Source: Pegethrix bostrychoides GSE-TBD4-15B | GTDB lineage: Bacteria > Cyanobacteriota > Cyanobacteriia > Elainellales > Elainellaceae | Direction: 5' to 3' | Assembly (NCBI GenBank): GCA_019359155.1 | Contig: JAHHHV010000024.1 | Coordinates: 1 to 41,945, forward strand | Length of the DNA stretch: 41,945 bases | Part shown: positions 18,201 to 26,448 of the stretch, piece after piece | Layout of the letters: each line of letters starts with the position of its first letter | Numbering within the stretch: the stretch's first letter is position 1 | Made by a program: the position numbers and the translations under genes | Notes under the pieces: generated by a model | The model's input: only the letters and a program-made list of their open reading frames with translations | Database searches by the model: none | What the model was told of the DNA's origin: nothing

Positions 18201-19033
18201 CTCAAATTGCCAATCCTCATCTCCAGGGCTTTGTTCAACAGCTTTTAAGTTTGAATGATCAGGCAGCGGGGTTTGAGGCATTACTGCAAGTCATTGACGC
18301 CACGCTGTGGCAGGTTGACCCCTTGAGCGGCAGAGGTGATGAAAAGCTCTCGGTGCTGATTGGGCGACCGCTGGCGCTGGTGCGGGCTGAGCTTCAGTTG
18401 ATGCTGGAGGGCGATCCGGTGCAGGATCAAGCCTGGGCCTGGACCTGTGGATCGAATTGGCTCAATGAAACCTCATTTGACTTTACTCAGGTGCAGTTTA
18501 ATCTGCGGTTGGGCAGTTTAGACCTGTTTGATGATGGCTTGCTGGGTTATTTCAACAGCGATAACTACGGGCAGTTTAACTCGGTGCATACGCCCAGTAG
18601 CTCAACGCCTTACATCGCGCCGATCGGAGAAAACAACTACATCACACTGCCGCCCAACTACCTAAGACAGCCTGCCACCCAGCAAACCACAAAATTTGTC
18701 ACACTGCTGCTCGACCCACGCGGCAATATTCACGCGACAACAGGAATTCTGCCAATTCAAAAGGTGACACTGCCCGAAGCATACATTGGAGATGCGATCA
18801 AGACGCTCAACGTCACCTTCCGGGTAAATGGACTGCTTACCGATCCAGATACGATCCGCATCCCGATTCCTGCCTTAAAGCACGCAGACTGGTCGTGGAT
18901 TGAGCGCAGCGATCCCAATACCTGGAATACGAGTCTGCCGATCGTGAAAGCAAATCAAAAGCCGCGTTTAGTTAATACGCCTGCGGTAATTCACGAAGGT
19001 TGGTTGAAGCTGGTTGACAAACAAGATAGCTGA
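15218..19033 (+). CDS. Large hypothetical protein, third gene of giant-protein cluster
   Basis: Unrecognised 1271-aa protein. Near the N-terminus are GVYLHWVLPD (63-72) and NRWLVVRIV (around 111), followed by AWVVQSDYLG and VVMGWYSDPTEDLLYG. These motifs seem characteristic of a widespread but uncharacterised family. A Gln/Ala-rich heptad segment at about 409-440 (AQLNQAQVQLDQNRRQLGSL) is a likely coiled coil. The rest is mixed, with Pro/Asn-rich loops and a C-terminal region containing RNP-like ILPIQKVTLPEAYIGD. There is no signal peptide. The start is supported by GTGAGG about 10 bases upstream. It probably shares an operon with the two genes before it. Confidence 0.8.
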   Translation: MTTSQTSTPTLLVPVALEALVINTPMKGAVGFSRWLPNYDNLNKFQSPIPAPFNIEGGNPSNGVYLHWVLPDTFAHGNKQTASSQAGTAAAVRATAGMTEQQEVVFPNVPNRWLVVRIVPGTAATGTCRAWVVQSDYLGSQSSPGTNPFVDPFPTNTSAPNSVTTATLGKTVDLESWVEPAAAQLFLKAVGPATVTFSAYTPNVQDVFSVYDDLSDLPSDVYNGGTNLTYVVMGWYSDPTEDLLYGSQYGANGWATADQWMALMQELNWAVPAGAENLPAASLPKQSLCHGMIYAVQWQTTTVPKRVNLDPTQLHVAVGDNGIDAFTVLLESVAQNSGTTVNPELMEAFQYSLLPEMNPPDGAAQIALKAEQAWFASTPGGTLWQIAAAQRADLTQTNQPQPQITPAQAAALAQLNQAQVQLDQNRRQLGSLQSQLHDIWWKQQFAIQNGYQDSPPPAETQLAALWGQIFQAMQTALDTNTSGSLISQVIQLQSQIAGQVAALPDPHNPASIAHYATTVMELPPMLQLNPVAQPRFYQPSDPVLMIGGMEWPDRYIYGGASDPTAALLTRLGDQTITGLTVGSQTVTVSQLSQFIPMLSSAQQGKLPSQFVSLMMTLLQEAFFLDTDSAAVIVAQMGGSTPTEVATAIGSYVSGGTVNQTPAANVPATLGIAPWQQAWAPLFLEWKATYLPTPGTTSTAGVINWQFDGSDYDWPPPNIDSDTDPVTQTYSGRIFLSPHITFGFIARLKQYLQDNPSDPNAPGLQAIQKLIDQVGEWNFLSQTLSGFNDFLIMQDLDVTMPPDASVVAQVGDQYDSFPYPTPGFAGGGAWDPPPLPASYFFPIRAGHFYFQELQVVDRFGQVLPLLQANNNPTGNYESFYPIQGNELVPNSNYKPAGSVNPPSASSYLKQSPRLVQPARLEFNFLSATNDQQRSDLYANASPVCGWVLPNHLDQSLAIYDATGDLLGELLRVENSQGQYTLVWQPNPGDAAPIAPAQIANPHLQGFVQQLLSLNDQAAGFEALLQVIDATLWQVDPLSGRGDEKLSVLIGRPLALVRAELQLMLEGDPVQDQAWAWTCGSNWLNETSFDFTQVQFNLRLGSLDLFDDGLLGYFNSDNYGQFNSVHTPSSSTPYIAPIGENNYITLPPNYLRQPATQQTTKFVTLLLDPRGNIHATTGILPIQKVTLPEAYIGDAIKTLNVTFRVNGLLTDPDTIRIPIPALKHADWSWIERSDPNTWNTSLPIVKANQKPRLVNTPAVIHEGWLKLVDKQDS

Positions 19034-19134
19034 TCGCGATTCCTTCCTGCTGCTGGCTGCTATCTCGGAGGGAGGAACGAAAATATTAACCTAATTAACC
19101 CAACGTACTCTATTTCATTTCCTGAAATTTAACC

Positions 19135-21132
19135 ATGACGCTTAAACTCAACGCCATCGTTCTTGCCAATACTGACAATACCGTACTCAGCTATACCGTT
19201 ACCACAAATCCTAATCCTCTGCAAATCAGCAGCAGCACTAGCAGCCTCACCGTCGTGGTTTACAAAAGTGCTCCTCCTGAGGTGACATGCAGCAGCCTCA
19301 CCTTCACGGTCGTCCCAGGCAAAAATGACACTGACCTGACCACTGACCCCGGCACGATCACCACCTCTTGCCCAACCGGTTGGACAGAGAGTTCCTCCGC
19401 AGATGACCCTGGCGTCTTCACCTTCACCTCCACTCCGGGTAACGGCACAATCCGTGCAGATGGCTTGAGCTTTGTGTTCAACAATATTGCAGTCAACGAC
19501 CAAGTGGGCGGTACGCCGTTGAACATCAAGGAGACAGTGACGCCGCCCAGTGGTGGGCAGCCGCAGATCAACACTATCAGCTTCACCCTCTCCAAGTTTC
19601 CCAAAAACTTTGAATTGCAGTATTTCAACATTAACCCTGCCACTGTGGCTCCGGGGGGGACTGCGAACCTGTCCTGGAGCGGTAGTGCTAGCAGTCAGAA
19701 TGTCACCTACGACTACAGCTTGAGCTATGGCACGAACACGTTTGACAACTTACCGAACACGGACAGCTACCCGGTAGAGAACCTGCTGGAAACAACGACC
19801 TTCACGCTGAGTATCGTCGCAGGCGGCAGCGCCCAATACCAGCAGCAGAAGACTGTCACGGTCAATCAACCTGTGATTGGAGAATTTGGCGTGGTGGGTG
19901 ATCCTGTCAGTGTTCTACCCGGTAGCAACATTCAGCTCTACTGGCAGACGGAGGATGTAGATCACTGCGCCCTCACCATGAATGGCAAGATGATTCAAGA
20001 CGGATTAAAAAACAATCAATCTTCCAACGATCCTTATTCCACTACTGTTCCTCAAGCTCCAGGCAGCTATACCTATACGCTGAATGCTTTTCCTAATCAG
20101 GGTGATAATAACGGAGTGACCAGAAACGCAATTGTCAACGTCTTTCAGCCTCAAGTGCTGTCCGCTCCCATTGAAGGTGTTACTCCTAACCCTCTGCAAA
20201 TGCTGATTAGTCCGGATGACTCTAAGCTTTTCGTTGCTTGTTGTAATTTTGGAGGAGAACTCTTCAGCCCATCTGTTGTTTCTATAGGTACCGCCAAGGC
20301 TCTAGATATTAGTTCTTTCTGGACATTTTGCTTCAACCTCAGCCCTATGGCTCTCAGCGCAGACGGCTCTCACCTTTACTGTACTTCTTATCAGGCAGGC
20401 AACATTTATTCCCTAGCTGTTGTGGACACCTCAAGCTATGCCGCGACGCTACATTGCAGCAGCGCATCAGCCTATTTGGGATTAGGGCTAATACGCAGTA
20501 ATAATCCCCCTCTGCTTGTCGTAGCAGTTCAGAACGGCGTGAGCGTTTCTGCCACCGTCTATCGTGTAGATAATTACGATGCTGTTCAACACGCCGGATT
20601 TACTGTTCCAGATGAGAATGCAGTCATAAGCTGTATTGTGGGTAATCCTCAAGGCAATCAATTTCTGCTTATTGATTACATTCCTGATTACATCCCTGCC
20701 GGACATCTCTCTGGACAGCTCTGGAGCTATGACTATAATGCGAATACCGTAACACCTCTTGATTCATTGAAGAATCTGCTTGCTCTATTTAATGGGGATG
20801 GAAGCCAGTATTATCTTGCTAAAACCACACCAGCGATTGAGGTGGTCGATGCAGCAATCCATCAAGTGGTCAACACCATCTCCTTACCGGCTGCACCAAG
20901 ATACATGACTCTTGACTCCAGTGGACAATACCTCCTCGCCAGTCTGAGTAACAACACGGTTGTTTGGATAAACCCAGCAGCACAACCAGCAGTGTTCTGC
21001 ACTTTACAGGTAGGCCAGTCACCCACCGGAATAGCAGTGAGTTCAGATGGTAAGTGGTTATATGTAGCAGATGCCGGAGCTGGTGGCAACTCTCGATCTA
21101 AAATTTGGACAGTTCAGCTTCAAGCCAGGTAG
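19135..21132 (+). CDS. Ig-like / YVTN-type beta-propeller protein, copy 1
   Basis: 665-aa protein of unknown role. The N-terminal ~150 residues are a beta-sandwich-like domain rich in Thr/Ser (NPNPLQISSSTSSLTVVVYK). Two Ig-like domains follow: about 160-245, with NINPATVAPGGTANLSWSGS, and about 245-335, with VLPGSNIQLYWQTEDVDHCAL. The C-terminal half (about 345-665) shows YVTN-like propeller blades such as LISPDDSKLFVACC, VVDAAIHQVVNTISLP and PTGIAVSSDGKWLYVADAG. No signal peptide is visible although the architecture is typical of surface or binding proteins. It shares its leader and first codons (TTTAACC then ATGACGCTTAAACTC) with copy 2, showing recent duplication. The YVTN assignment rests on blade motifs only. 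Confidence 0.8.
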   Translation: MTLKLNAIVLANTDNTVLSYTVTTNPNPLQISSSTSSLTVVVYKSAPPEVTCSSLTFTVVPGKNDTDLTTDPGTITTSCPTGWTESSSADDPGVFTFTSTPGNGTIRADGLSFVFNNIAVNDQVGGTPLNIKETVTPPSGGQPQINTISFTLSKFPKNFELQYFNINPATVAPGGTANLSWSGSASSQNVTYDYSLSYGTNTFDNLPNTDSYPVENLLETTTFTLSIVAGGSAQYQQQKTVTVNQPVIGEFGVVGDPVSVLPGSNIQLYWQTEDVDHCALTMNGKMIQDGLKNNQSSNDPYSTTVPQAPGSYTYTLNAFPNQGDNNGVTRNAIVNVFQPQVLSAPIEGVTPNPLQMLISPDDSKLFVACCNFGGELFSPSVVSIGTAKALDISSFWTFCFNLSPMALSADGSHLYCTSYQAGNIYSLAVVDTSSYAATLHCSSASAYLGLGLIRSNNPPLLVVAVQNGVSVSATVYRVDNYDAVQHAGFTVPDENAVISCIVGNPQGNQFLLIDYIPDYIPAGHLSGQLWSYDYNANTVTPLDSLKNLLALFNGDGSQYYLAKTTPAIEVVDAAIHQVVNTISLPAAPRYMTLDSSGQYLLASLSNNTVVWINPAAQPAVFCTLQVGQSPTGIAVSSDGKWLYVADAGAGGNSRSKIWTVQLQAR

Positions 21133-21222
21133 ACTCGCCTCAGCAGCCTCTTATTGTGCTTTTATTTATCAATATCGCTTTGATTCTGATTGGTATTAAG
21201 CATAGGAGTGCGTTGTCTTGAA

Positions 21223-21253
21223 TTATATCTTCTCTGTTCTTGAGAAGATATAA
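21223..21253. terminator. Perfect 12-bp hairpin between propeller paralogs
   Basis: TTATATCTTCTC (21223-21234), 7-base loop, GAGAAGATATAA (21242-21253), a perfect AT-rich stem 90 bases after the stop of copy 1. It lacks a T-tract, so it is either a weak terminator, an RNA-processing or stabilising structure, or an operator for copy 2. Confidence 0.45.
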
Positions 21254-21347
21254 AGTAACGAGTTTCGAAAAACAGCAAAGAACTCGATTGCCTCAATCAC
21301 CTCACCATTCTCTCAATTGACTTCACTACATTTCCAGAGGTTTAACC

Positions 21348-23273
21348 ATGACGCTTAAACTCGACAACATCGTTCTTGCCGATACTGAAAATACCCAGTT
21401 CAGTTATCTCGTCACCACCAATCCCAATCCGCTGCAAATTAACAGCACTGGCAGCATCACTGTAGTGATCTACCGGGCAGCTCCACCTGCTATTCAGTGT
21501 ACTCAGCTTCAATTCTCAGTTGTGATCGGCACTTCTGATATTGATTTGACCAACTCAGCCAACATTTCCACCACCTGTCCAACGGGTTGGAGCCTCTCTT
21601 CTGGGGGGGCGGGTATCTTTATCTTTCAGCCCAGTGGGGGCAGCGCCATGATTGGGCCCGATGGCCTGACCTTTGAGTTCAGCAACATTGCTGTGAATGG
21701 CCAAGTTGGAGGCACTCTCCTCAAGATTATCGAAACCGTTACCCTCAACAATCACTCGCAAACCAACTCCACCAGCTTCACCCTCTCCAAGTTTCCTCAA
21801 GCCTTTAATCTTGAGTCTTTCACCGCACAGCCTACCAGTATAGCGCCAGGGGGCACAGTAACTCTCTCCTGGAGCGGGAGCAGCAGTGACAGCAATACCA
21901 CCTATGTTTATAGCTTAAGCTATGGCTCAGCCAATGTTTCTAATTTGCAGCCTGTAGCCACCTATCCCTTGTACGGGTTACAGGCGTCAACGGAATTCAC
22001 GCTCAATGTTGAGGCAGGCGGCAGTGCCCTGTGCCAAAAGCAGGTGTACGTTACTGTGGAGCAGCCTACGATTATTCAATTTGGGACTGTCAGCAGTTCT
22101 GATTTTATTACAGAAGGCAGTACAATCGAATTTTGTTGGCAAACTGAGAATGTAGACCACTGTGCCTTGAGTTTGAATGGCACCCCGATTTCAGGCGCGA
22201 CTAGTTTACCGGCCAACTCAACCGCTTACTCCTTCACGCTTTCTGCTGTGACTGGAGAACTCCAATTTACGCTGACTGCCTTTCCGGGGAAGAGAAATAA
22301 CGGCGGTATTGTCAGCTCAACTTTCATCAATGTTTTTAAGCTCAGCTCGTTGCTTCTTCCGGCTGGCGGTCTAAATATCAATATGAGTTCTGATGGCTCT
22401 TACCTCGCTACTTCAATGATGAGCGCATTTATCATCTCCACAGCAGAAAATCAGCTTATTAAAACTATTGATAGTGGTTCTGATCTAAATAGCCCAACAC
22501 TCAATTCCGACGGGACCCAACTTTATTGTGTTGATTATGCCGATCCCGGTGAGGTTGACTCCTTCGCTTTATCAGGACAGCTGCTAAATCAATCATTAGG
22601 AAACTACGCTTCCATTGTAAAAGGGGCTGCACAAGGAAGCATGATTGTTGCAGCTGTGTGTCCGAAACAGTCACAAGGTTATACGCAGGTTTCTTCTCTC
22701 GCTGTTCTCGACCCGTCAAATTTGAGTCAGGTTAAATCAGTAGATTTTCAGCAGACTTTTGACTTTAAATTAATGACTGCAAATCCTCAAGGCGATTTAA
22801 TTTTAATCTGTACTGGTTCTGGCATCTACAGCTACCAACTTGAAACCAATACCCTATCATCAACACCCGTGATACCAGGTCTTGTACCCCTCATTGCTGC
22901 CTTCAGCGCAGACGGAAAGCACTACTTTGTTGCAGACTTGGACCCAGAAATTTCTGTCGTAGATGCCGCAGACAATCAAGTCATTGGCAAAATTCCTCTT
23001 CCTGCTCCACTCAGATTTGCAGGTCCGTACTCTCCAGCCACATCAGCCACAATGGTTGCAGCCCCCGATGGAATTAATTTTTTTGCTGTCCTAAACAACT
23101 ATACAATCGCCTGGATCAGGCTCGACAGTATGCAAGTCATCGAGTGTTTTCAGGTAGGCACTCATCCTCAAACATTAGCCATGCATCCAGCGGGTACAGC
23201 TCTCTACGTATTGGACACGCTTGGCGGCATACCGACCACATTGTGGACAGTCGAAATTTCATTGCCAACTTGA
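21348..23273 (+). CDS. Ig-like / YVTN-type beta-propeller protein, copy 2
   Basis: 641-aa paralog of the preceding gene with the same architecture: N-terminal Thr/Ser-rich beta domain, two Ig-like domains (APGGTVTLSWSG and CWQTENVDHCALSLNG), then a propeller with MSSDGSYLATS, VVDAADNQVIGKIPLP and a last blade QVGTHPQTLAMHPAG. The N-terminal half is clearly closer to copy 1 than the propeller half is, so the presumed recognition part has diverged faster or been replaced. A ribosome-binding site (CCAGAGG) precedes the ATG at moderate distance. No signal peptide is present. Ligand and location are unknown. Confidence 0.8.
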   Translation: MTLKLDNIVLADTENTQFSYLVTTNPNPLQINSTGSITVVIYRAAPPAIQCTQLQFSVVIGTSDIDLTNSANISTTCPTGWSLSSGGAGIFIFQPSGGSAMIGPDGLTFEFSNIAVNGQVGGTLLKIIETVTLNNHSQTNSTSFTLSKFPQAFNLESFTAQPTSIAPGGTVTLSWSGSSSDSNTTYVYSLSYGSANVSNLQPVATYPLYGLQASTEFTLNVEAGGSALCQKQVYVTVEQPTIIQFGTVSSSDFITEGSTIEFCWQTENVDHCALSLNGTPISGATSLPANSTAYSFTLSAVTGELQFTLTAFPGKRNNGGIVSSTFINVFKLSSLLLPAGGLNINMSSDGSYLATSMMSAFIISTAENQLIKTIDSGSDLNSPTLNSDGTQLYCVDYADPGEVDSFALSGQLLNQSLGNYASIVKGAAQGSMIVAAVCPKQSQGYTQVSSLAVLDPSNLSQVKSVDFQQTFDFKLMTANPQGDLILICTGSGIYSYQLETNTLSSTPVIPGLVPLIAAFSADGKHYFVADLDPEISVVDAADNQVIGKIPLPAPLRFAGPYSPATSATMVAAPDGINFFAVLNNYTIAWIRLDSMQVIECFQVGTHPQTLAMHPAGTALYVLDTLGGIPTTLWTVEISLPT

Positions 23274-23288
23274 ACAGCCATATTCCTG

Positions 23289-23382
23289 TCATACCCATTC
23301 TCATACCCATTCTTTTTGAAGCTGTACAGAATCAATGGGGGTCAAGGCCCCCCTATGGGAACTCCATCCCCACACCCCCTGC
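23289..23382. repeat. G-rich interspersed repeat, copy 1
   Basis: It begins with a 12-bp tandem unit (TCATACCCATTC, twice) and contains ACAGAATCAA, a GGGGG/CCCCC hairpin (centred near 23345) and TGGGAACTCC. The same ordered pieces recur at 30724-30811, so this is one family of intergenic element downstream of large genes. Confidence 0.6.
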
Positions 23383-23412
23383 ACCTTACGTGAGTGAAAA
23401 ACGCTGTATTCG

Positions 23413-23448
23413 GACAATCAAAATTTTAGATGATGCATTTTGATTGTC
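23413..23448. promoter_or_regulatory. Perfect 12-bp inverted repeat upstream of secreted-protein gene
   Basis: GACAATCAAAAT (23413-23424) and ATTTTGATTGTC (23437-23448) are perfectly complementary with a 12-base spacer, 36 bases before the start of the 824-aa gene. It may be an operator, or a leader hairpin controlling that gene. It is not followed by a T-run. Confidence 0.45.
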
Positions 23449-23484
23449 ACAGGGCTGATCTACAAAAAATCTTCGGAGTAGGAC

Positions 23485-25959
23485 ATGAAAAAACTAGTTA
23501 TTCGTTTGAGTTTAGCTCTATCAACATTATTGGTCGTTATTCTGTGTTCCCTGACAATACCTATTGCAACTGCTGCAACAGATTCAACTCCTGACTATCA
23601 GCGCTACATCACCTTCCACAACGACTTTCCCTTTCCCGTCTATCCAGTAATTCAAGTCCCGACTGATCTTTGCGGTGGCGAAAATAACGTGCGTCGGATT
23701 CTCGTGAATGGGCCGGGGCCGGAGGACGGCGGTTTGCAGCCAGGCGAAACCGTAACGGTGATGATTCCCAACGAAGGAAAGCTCGTTGACGTGAAGGGTG
23801 TTCAGCAGGTGCGGCGCTGCTGGTATCAGTCGGGGCGGGTCTATATTTTCTCCGTCAACCTCTTCAACTTTGAAAAGGCAATGGTGGCGCTGGATAAAAA
23901 CAACGCCGCTCAAACGACGCAGTATGACAACTCGACCTATCCCAGAACTCCGGTGCCCTGCTTTCAGGGCAAGCGAGATCAACCGGGCACCAGCGGCAAC
24001 TGCTTCACGGGCTTCGCCAACAACTCCATTGCTGCCGATGCTCCAGCTCAGCTCGCGGAATACACCTTTGACTCGGATAATGCCGACGCAAACGGCGATC
24101 CGGATACGGGCACTCCAATGGCTGATATCGACGTGTCTCATGTAGACGATCTCTACCTACCAGTTGCGGCCTCAGTTTCCAACCACGGGGCAACGGGCTA
24201 TATGGGTGGCGCAATGGATCTGCCGACCTTCAGGCAGCGGGTCAGCGATTTTGTCACCAAGCTGCCCTGGACGATGTACTCGGCTTACCTAAGCCAATAC
24301 CAGGTGGACAACGCCTTCAGCAAGCTGTTGCCGTCTGAGCTAGGCGGGGGGACAAATACGGTCGCAGTCCATGTGCCAGGAGGCTATAACACAATTCAAA
24401 ATACGCTGGCCAAGGCTGTGTCTTCGGTTTATAAGCCAACAGACGGCTCGAACTATCTGATTAGTGGGGTTGTCAATCAAGCAACGGAGGTGCAGCCCTA
24501 TATCGATCGCTGGATGTCCTGGATTCAGGGCAATCCTTGCACTAATCTCGACCAGTTGGCCTGGCCAGATGGGGTGACTCAACAGTTCAATAAAGCCAAT
24601 TTCTGTAGTCTGTTTCAGAGCAATGCTCAAGCAGTCTGGAATAATTTTTACACCGCATTTCAACAGAACTCCACGCCGTTCTACCAGGATTGCGGCCTAC
24701 CTGATAACCCAGACCAAAACCTCCAGAACGCCTGTGTTATCCAACATATTGTTGGATATAACCCTCAGATCGGCGGAGTCGATCTGCCTGACATGACCGA
24801 CCGCACCCAGCGAGTTCAGGCTTTGCTGCGGGGTGTAGCTTACGATCCGAACGATGGCAGCCAGCAGTATCAATTTGACCCCTTTCTAACCTTTACAGTC
24901 CCCTACAGCAGCCAGTTCAATCTAGATCCCTATACTCGTCTGATCCACAGCCCTACAGACGGGGTTGCTGCCGTAGCCTATTCGTTCTCGATCGATGACA
25001 AATATGGCAATTTCCGGGACGCTTCGTCGGGCTTTATCATTGACGCGGGGGGAACCACTGCCCTGGACAATCAGCGCCCCTACGACCCTTACCAGCAATA
25101 CAAAATTAACTGGGGCTACAACGCTGCCGGAGCCGGAATCAGCAATAACTGGGTGAGCGCCAATCTATGCAGCGCTATTGACATCCCGATCGCCGGGCCA
25201 GGAGCACAAACGCTGCCATTGCCGTTTGCATCAGGTGCCTATAAACCCTGTAGAATCATCCTGACAGATGCCGGCAGTAACACAATGGCGTTTGACATCA
25301 CTCCAGAGTCAAAGCAGGTCACAGACACTTACACAGGGGCGACCGCTCAGGTGTGGGGGCTGCCAACCGGTCAGGACAGCGGCTCGCCAGCCATCACCAG
25401 CAGTCTCAGCCCAACCGACCTGCAAGATTGCAAAAGTAACTCAGGTGCGTTGCTATATGGCCTGTGTGATAACGTTACTGTATCAGCCGTGTGGGCGGTA
25501 GATCCGCTACAACGTGATATCGTGTACATGGGGCTGAACTACCCAGATATGCCCAGGGTGAATATCAACCTGCCCGCTGCACCCAATCTGGATTCGGGTC
25601 AGGTCATTTGGCCCTACACCGCATCTATTACAGCCCAGCCGCCAGATAACGGCAATGTTCTCGTCACCTGGTCAACGCCCAGGGTTGCAGCCGCCTCGCA
25701 GCCGCCTCTAAAATACACGCTCTACCTATGGCAGAACGGAGGCTGGCAGCCCCAGACCTGTGCTGATTCATCCAAGCCAGAATGTGCGATCAGCAGCACC
25801 AGTTTTGGCACATCGGCCAATCTATACGTGATTGCCTTTAACTACACCGCATCGCCGCAGACCCAAAGCGTTCAGCTATACGGCTGTTATCCTGCCGCTA
25901 ACCCCTGTCCGCCACCTGCCTCAGGAAATACCGCGAAGACTCGGGTTCTTGAGCGTTGA
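23485..25959 (+). CDS. Secreted large protein, possibly thaumatin-like / GH64-like N-terminal region
   Basis: 824-aa protein with a classical Sec signal peptide: MKK, a hydrophobic core of about 18 residues, and a likely cut after ATA (28-30). The mature N-terminal region (about 35-260) has YITFHNDFPFPVYPVI, HVDDLYLPVAAS and GYMGGAMDLPTF. These resemble the strand order of thaumatin-like or GH64 beta-glucanase domains, but the match is weak and by eye only. Several cysteines suggest disulphides. A mixed middle domain follows, and the last ~120 residues look like a fibronectin type III domain (DNGNVLVTWSTP, LYVIAFNYTASP). A ribosome-binding site (GGAGTAGG) precedes the ATG. It is the only protein in the window with a clear signal peptide. 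Confidence 0.8.
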   Translation: MKKLVIRLSLALSTLLVVILCSLTIPIATAATDSTPDYQRYITFHNDFPFPVYPVIQVPTDLCGGENNVRRILVNGPGPEDGGLQPGETVTVMIPNEGKLVDVKGVQQVRRCWYQSGRVYIFSVNLFNFEKAMVALDKNNAAQTTQYDNSTYPRTPVPCFQGKRDQPGTSGNCFTGFANNSIAADAPAQLAEYTFDSDNADANGDPDTGTPMADIDVSHVDDLYLPVAASVSNHGATGYMGGAMDLPTFRQRVSDFVTKLPWTMYSAYLSQYQVDNAFSKLLPSELGGGTNTVAVHVPGGYNTIQNTLAKAVSSVYKPTDGSNYLISGVVNQATEVQPYIDRWMSWIQGNPCTNLDQLAWPDGVTQQFNKANFCSLFQSNAQAVWNNFYTAFQQNSTPFYQDCGLPDNPDQNLQNACVIQHIVGYNPQIGGVDLPDMTDRTQRVQALLRGVAYDPNDGSQQYQFDPFLTFTVPYSSQFNLDPYTRLIHSPTDGVAAVAYSFSIDDKYGNFRDASSGFIIDAGGTTALDNQRPYDPYQQYKINWGYNAAGAGISNNWVSANLCSAIDIPIAGPGAQTLPLPFASGAYKPCRIILTDAGSNTMAFDITPESKQVTDTYTGATAQVWGLPTGQDSGSPAITSSLSPTDLQDCKSNSGALLYGLCDNVTVSAVWAVDPLQRDIVYMGLNYPDMPRVNINLPAAPNLDSGQVIWPYTASITAQPPDNGNVLVTWSTPRVAAASQPPLKYTLYLWQNGGWQPQTCADSSKPECAISSTSFGTSANLYVIAFNYTASPQTQSVQLYGCYPAANPCPPPASGNTAKTRVLER

Positions 25960-25986
25960 AGTGTATACAGCGTTCACAGATAGGTT

Positions 25987-26030
25987 AGGGGGTGGGGGCT
26001 GCGCCTCCAGGGGTAAAACCCCTGCCCCCT
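25987..26030. repeat. G-rich intergenic hairpin element
   Basis: GGGGGTGGGGGCTGCGCCTCC is followed directly by a perfect hairpin CAGGGGT-AAA-ACCCCTG (26008-26024). It lies 28 bases after the stop of the 824-aa gene and resembles the other G-rich hairpin elements of the window; possibly a terminator lacking a T-tract. Confidence 0.5.
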
Positions 26031-26161
26031 TTCAGACTCTAAATCAGGTTCTAAAAATGACCACTGTATTTTAAGGCCGAATTGCTGGATGGAATGTGAT
26101 CATCGAGAAGAAATTCTCAGCTAAATTACATATCTTCGCCAGCAGCCAGAGGAGCCAGATC

Positions 26162-26377
26162 ATGGCAAACAGCCCTGCCCATTACAAAGTCTATGTGATT
26201 CGCCACTGGGAGGAGCAAAACCTCTCAACCAACACAACTGTTTGTCGCTTCACGCTTGAGCTTCCCAGCACAGGGCAGCGCTTGGGTTTCACCAGCTCTG
26301 AAGCATTACTGAATGAGATCGAGCGCAGACTAGCTGAATCAGCCGAAGCGACTGACAAGCTATCCAGCGAAAATTAG
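26162..26377 (+). CDS. Small conserved hypothetical protein (71 aa)
   Basis: 71-aa protein starting at the ATG at 26162, preceded by AGAGGAG at 26148-26154 with good spacing; an upstream in-frame start near 26096 lacks such a site. It is strand-rich at first (YKVYVIRHWEE, CRFTLELPSTGQRLGFTSSE) and then forms a charged helix (LLNEIERRLAESAEAT). I believe short proteins with this RFTLE-P-TG-R-GF pattern occur widely in cyanobacteria, but I know of no function. It lies 71 bases upstream of the C39 peptidase on the same strand, so the two probably share a transcript and it may be a partner. Confidence 0.75.
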   Translation: MANSPAHYKVYVIRHWEEQNLSTNTTVCRFTLELPSTGQRLGFTSSEALLNEIERRLAESAEATDKLSSEN

Positions 26378-26448
26378 AAAACTGATTTGCAAACCGTCCG
26401 CAGGCCAAAAAGTACGCCATCAAGAACCCTCCAGGAAAGGATTTCATC

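Noticed and set aside
23584-24141. Minus-strand open frame (185 codons) inside the secreted-protein gene
   Set aside because: Antisense shadow; the plus-strand frame has a signal peptide and a ribosome-binding site and continues for 824 codons.
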